DNA of 64,000 bases from positions 561,794 through 625,793 of the forward strand of contig NZ_VDDA01000001.1 of the NCBI RefSeq assembly GCF_006151805.1, in the 5' to 3' direction. Shown one piece after another: positions 62,732-64,000 of this stretch. The number at the start of each line of letters is the position of its first letter. The first letter of the stretch is position 1. This DNA is from Methylobacterium terricola (GTDB taxonomy: Bacteria > Pseudomonadota > Alphaproteobacteria > Rhizobiales > Beijerinckiaceae). Both the position numbers and the translations under genes were made by a program. The notes under the pieces were generated by a model. It had not been told where the DNA came from. It saw nothing but the letters and a program-made list of their open reading frames with translations, and ran no database searches.

Positions 62732-64000
62732 GTGAAGCGTCGTCCGCCGTCCCACCGCCCCAGCCCCGTCGGCTCCCGCCGCACCGTCGTCCTGGCGACC
62801 GCCGTCGCGGTCGGGGTCGCGGCCCCGGTCCGGGCCCAGGAGACGATCGCCCTCGACGAGGTCGTGGTCGAGGGCCCCCGGAATCCGGCGCCCGGCCTGC
62901 CGACGGTCCCGACCACCGCCGCCGGCACGATCGGCCTGATCGGCCCGACCCCGGGCTTCCGCGCCGACCGGGCGGTGAGCAGCACGAAGACCGATGTGCC
63001 CCAGCGCGACGTGCCGCAAGTGGTCACCGTCGCCCCGCGCGAGGTCATCACCGATCTCGCCGCCACCCGGGTCGACCGGGTGCTGAACTACACGCCCGGC
63101 GTCGCGCAGCAGAACAATTTCGGCGGCCTGACCCTGTTCAGCTACGCCATCCGCGGCGTGACCACCTCGGAGATCTACAAGAACGGCTTCCCGCTCAACC
63201 GCGGCTTCCCACCCCAGCCCGACACCCAGAACGTCGAGCGGATCGAGGTGCTGAAGGGCCCCGGCGGCGGCCTGTTCGGCCGCAGCGATCCGGGCGGCCT
63301 CGTCAACATCATCACCAAGCAGCCGACCGCGGAACGCTTCGTCGAGATGGGCGGGCTGTGGGGCTCGTTCGAGGAGTTCCGCGGCACGGTCGATTCCGGC
63401 GGCAAGCTCAACGACGAGGGCACGCTGCTCTACCGCTTCAACGTCGCCGCCGGGCGCCAGAACAGCTTCCGCGATTTCGTCGACGGCGACCGGCTGTTCG
63501 TCGCCCCGGTGGTGAGCTGGCAGATCACGCCCGACACGCAAGTGACCGTCGAGACCGAGTTCCTGAGGAACCGCGCGGTGTTCGACCGCGGCGTCATCGC
63601 GATCAACAACCGGCTCGGCGCCCTGCCGATCTCGCGCTTCCTCGGCGAGCCGGGCCTGAGCATGAACCAGGCGAGCGATTCGATGCAGGTGCGCGTCGAC
63701 CACCGCTTCGATGCCGACTGGCAGATGCGGCTCGCCACCTACTTCAACTCGAATTCGCTCGTCGGCGAGGCGGTGGAGGTGCGGGGCATCGCCGCCGACA
63801 ACCGCACCGTCCTGCGCGACCGCAATTTCCGCAACTACACCGCCGATGTGGCGATCGGGCAGGCCGAGCTGGTCGGGCGCTTCGACACCGCCGGGATCGG
63901 CCACACCGTGCTCCTCGGCTTCGAGCGCGAGAGCACCGACGGCCGCTACCAGCAGATCCGGTCGCGCTTCCGCCAGAACCCCTATTCCCTCGACATCTAC
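62732..64000 (+). CDS. TonB-dependent receptor, siderophore/FhuA-like family, partial
   Basis: The first 423 residues are present; the gene runs off the right edge. A signal peptide (VVLATAVAVGVAAPVRAQ) and a TonB box (ETIALDEVVVEG) lead to a plug with VPQRDVPQVVTVAPREVI, RVLNYTPGVAQQNN, and VERIEVLKGPGGGLFGRSDPGGLVN, the last typical of the TonB-siderophore receptor family (FhuA type). The start is GTG at 62732; a GTG three codons earlier is possible. A cobalamin riboswitch precedes it, so the receptor may import cobalamin, a cobamide or a cobalt chelate instead of an iron siderophore. Confidence 0.92.
   Translation, partial: MKRRPPSHRPSPVGSRRTVVLATAVAVGVAAPVRAQETIALDEVVVEGPRNPAPGLPTVPTTAAGTIGLIGPTPGFRADRAVSSTKTDVPQRDVPQVVTVAPREVITDLAATRVDRVLNYTPGVAQQNNFGGLTLFSYAIRGVTTSEIYKNGFPLNRGFPPQPDTQNVERIEVLKGPGGGLFGRSDPGGLVNIITKQPTAERFVEMGGLWGSFEEFRGTVDSGGKLNDEGTLLYRFNVAAGRQNSFRDFVDGDRLFVAPVVSWQITPDTQVTVETEFLRNRAVFDRGVIAINNRLGALPISRFLGEPGLSMNQASDSMQVRVDHRFDADWQMRLATYFNSNSLVGEAVEVRGIAADNRTVLRDRNFRNYTADVAIGQAELVGRFDTAGIGHTVLLGFERESTDGRYQQIRSRFRQNPYSLDIY

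Noticed and set aside
62612..63904. 430-codon minus-strand frame opposite the right-edge receptor
   Set aside because: The plus strand encodes a clear TonB-dependent receptor with signal peptide and plug motifs, reaching the window edge in frame.

Overview
The window is a piece of a very GC-rich alphaproteobacterial chromosome, most likely Methylobacterium or a close relative in the Hyphomicrobiales. This rests on codon bias, a MucR/Ros-type regulator, the order rne, amiC, mrcA, prfB, an accB-accC block with aat nearby, and glnK-amtB behind a sigma-54-like site. Assignment below order level is inference. I saw no tRNA, rRNA, CRISPR array, insertion sequence or prophage. Both ends are cut: purK at the left and a TonB-dependent receptor at the right.

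Regions: 1-5.3 kb holds the purEK end, two small DUF465 genes on opposite strands, and convergent acyl-CoA and propionyl-CoA synthetases. 5.3-16.4 kb holds a GAF-EAL phosphodiesterase, an Old Yellow Enzyme, ftsK, a YunG-family gene, amtB-glnK, tesB and a UbiH-family hydroxylase. 16.8-21.5 kb is a NarL-type two-component pair beside a TonB-dependent receptor. 21.7-26 kb is aat, a small secreted protein, accC, accB and a DsbA-like oxidoreductase. 26-31 kb has an aminotransferase, a methyltransferase, a VOC/AHSA1/VOC operon and a soluble chemoreceptor.

31.4-41.4 kb is the conserved rne/amiC/mrcA/prfB block (RNA decay, septal peptidoglycan cleavage, peptidoglycan synthesis, translation termination). 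A less GC-rich MazEF-like toxin-antitoxin pair with a 14-bp inverted repeat at its promoter sits between mrcA and prfB. prfB carries a canonical programmed +1 frameshift, so simple ORF calling truncates it. 41.5-48.2 kb has a caspase-fold protein that has lost both catalytic residues, a nucleoside transporter, a serine hydrolase and a Tat-exported oxalate decarboxylase. 48.4-54.5 kb has a basic amino acid decarboxylase coupled to a GNAT acetyltransferase, then an MBOAT/SGNH/SGNH O-acylation operon.

54.8-64 kb has a MucR-family regulator with a degenerate zinc finger, an AraC/MFS pair, an agmatinase-family ureohydrolase, an SMP-30 lactonase and a uronate dehydrogenase (plausible consecutive steps of uronate oxidation), a TAXI-type binding protein, and a cobalamin riboswitch leading into a siderophore-family TonB-dependent receptor. 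A dispersed family of short intergenic inverted repeats occurs at four places. The most unusual items are the pseudo-caspase, the riboswitch-controlled receptor, the toxin-antitoxin insertion with its operator, the degenerate-finger MucR, and the large low-complexity insertion in RNase E.
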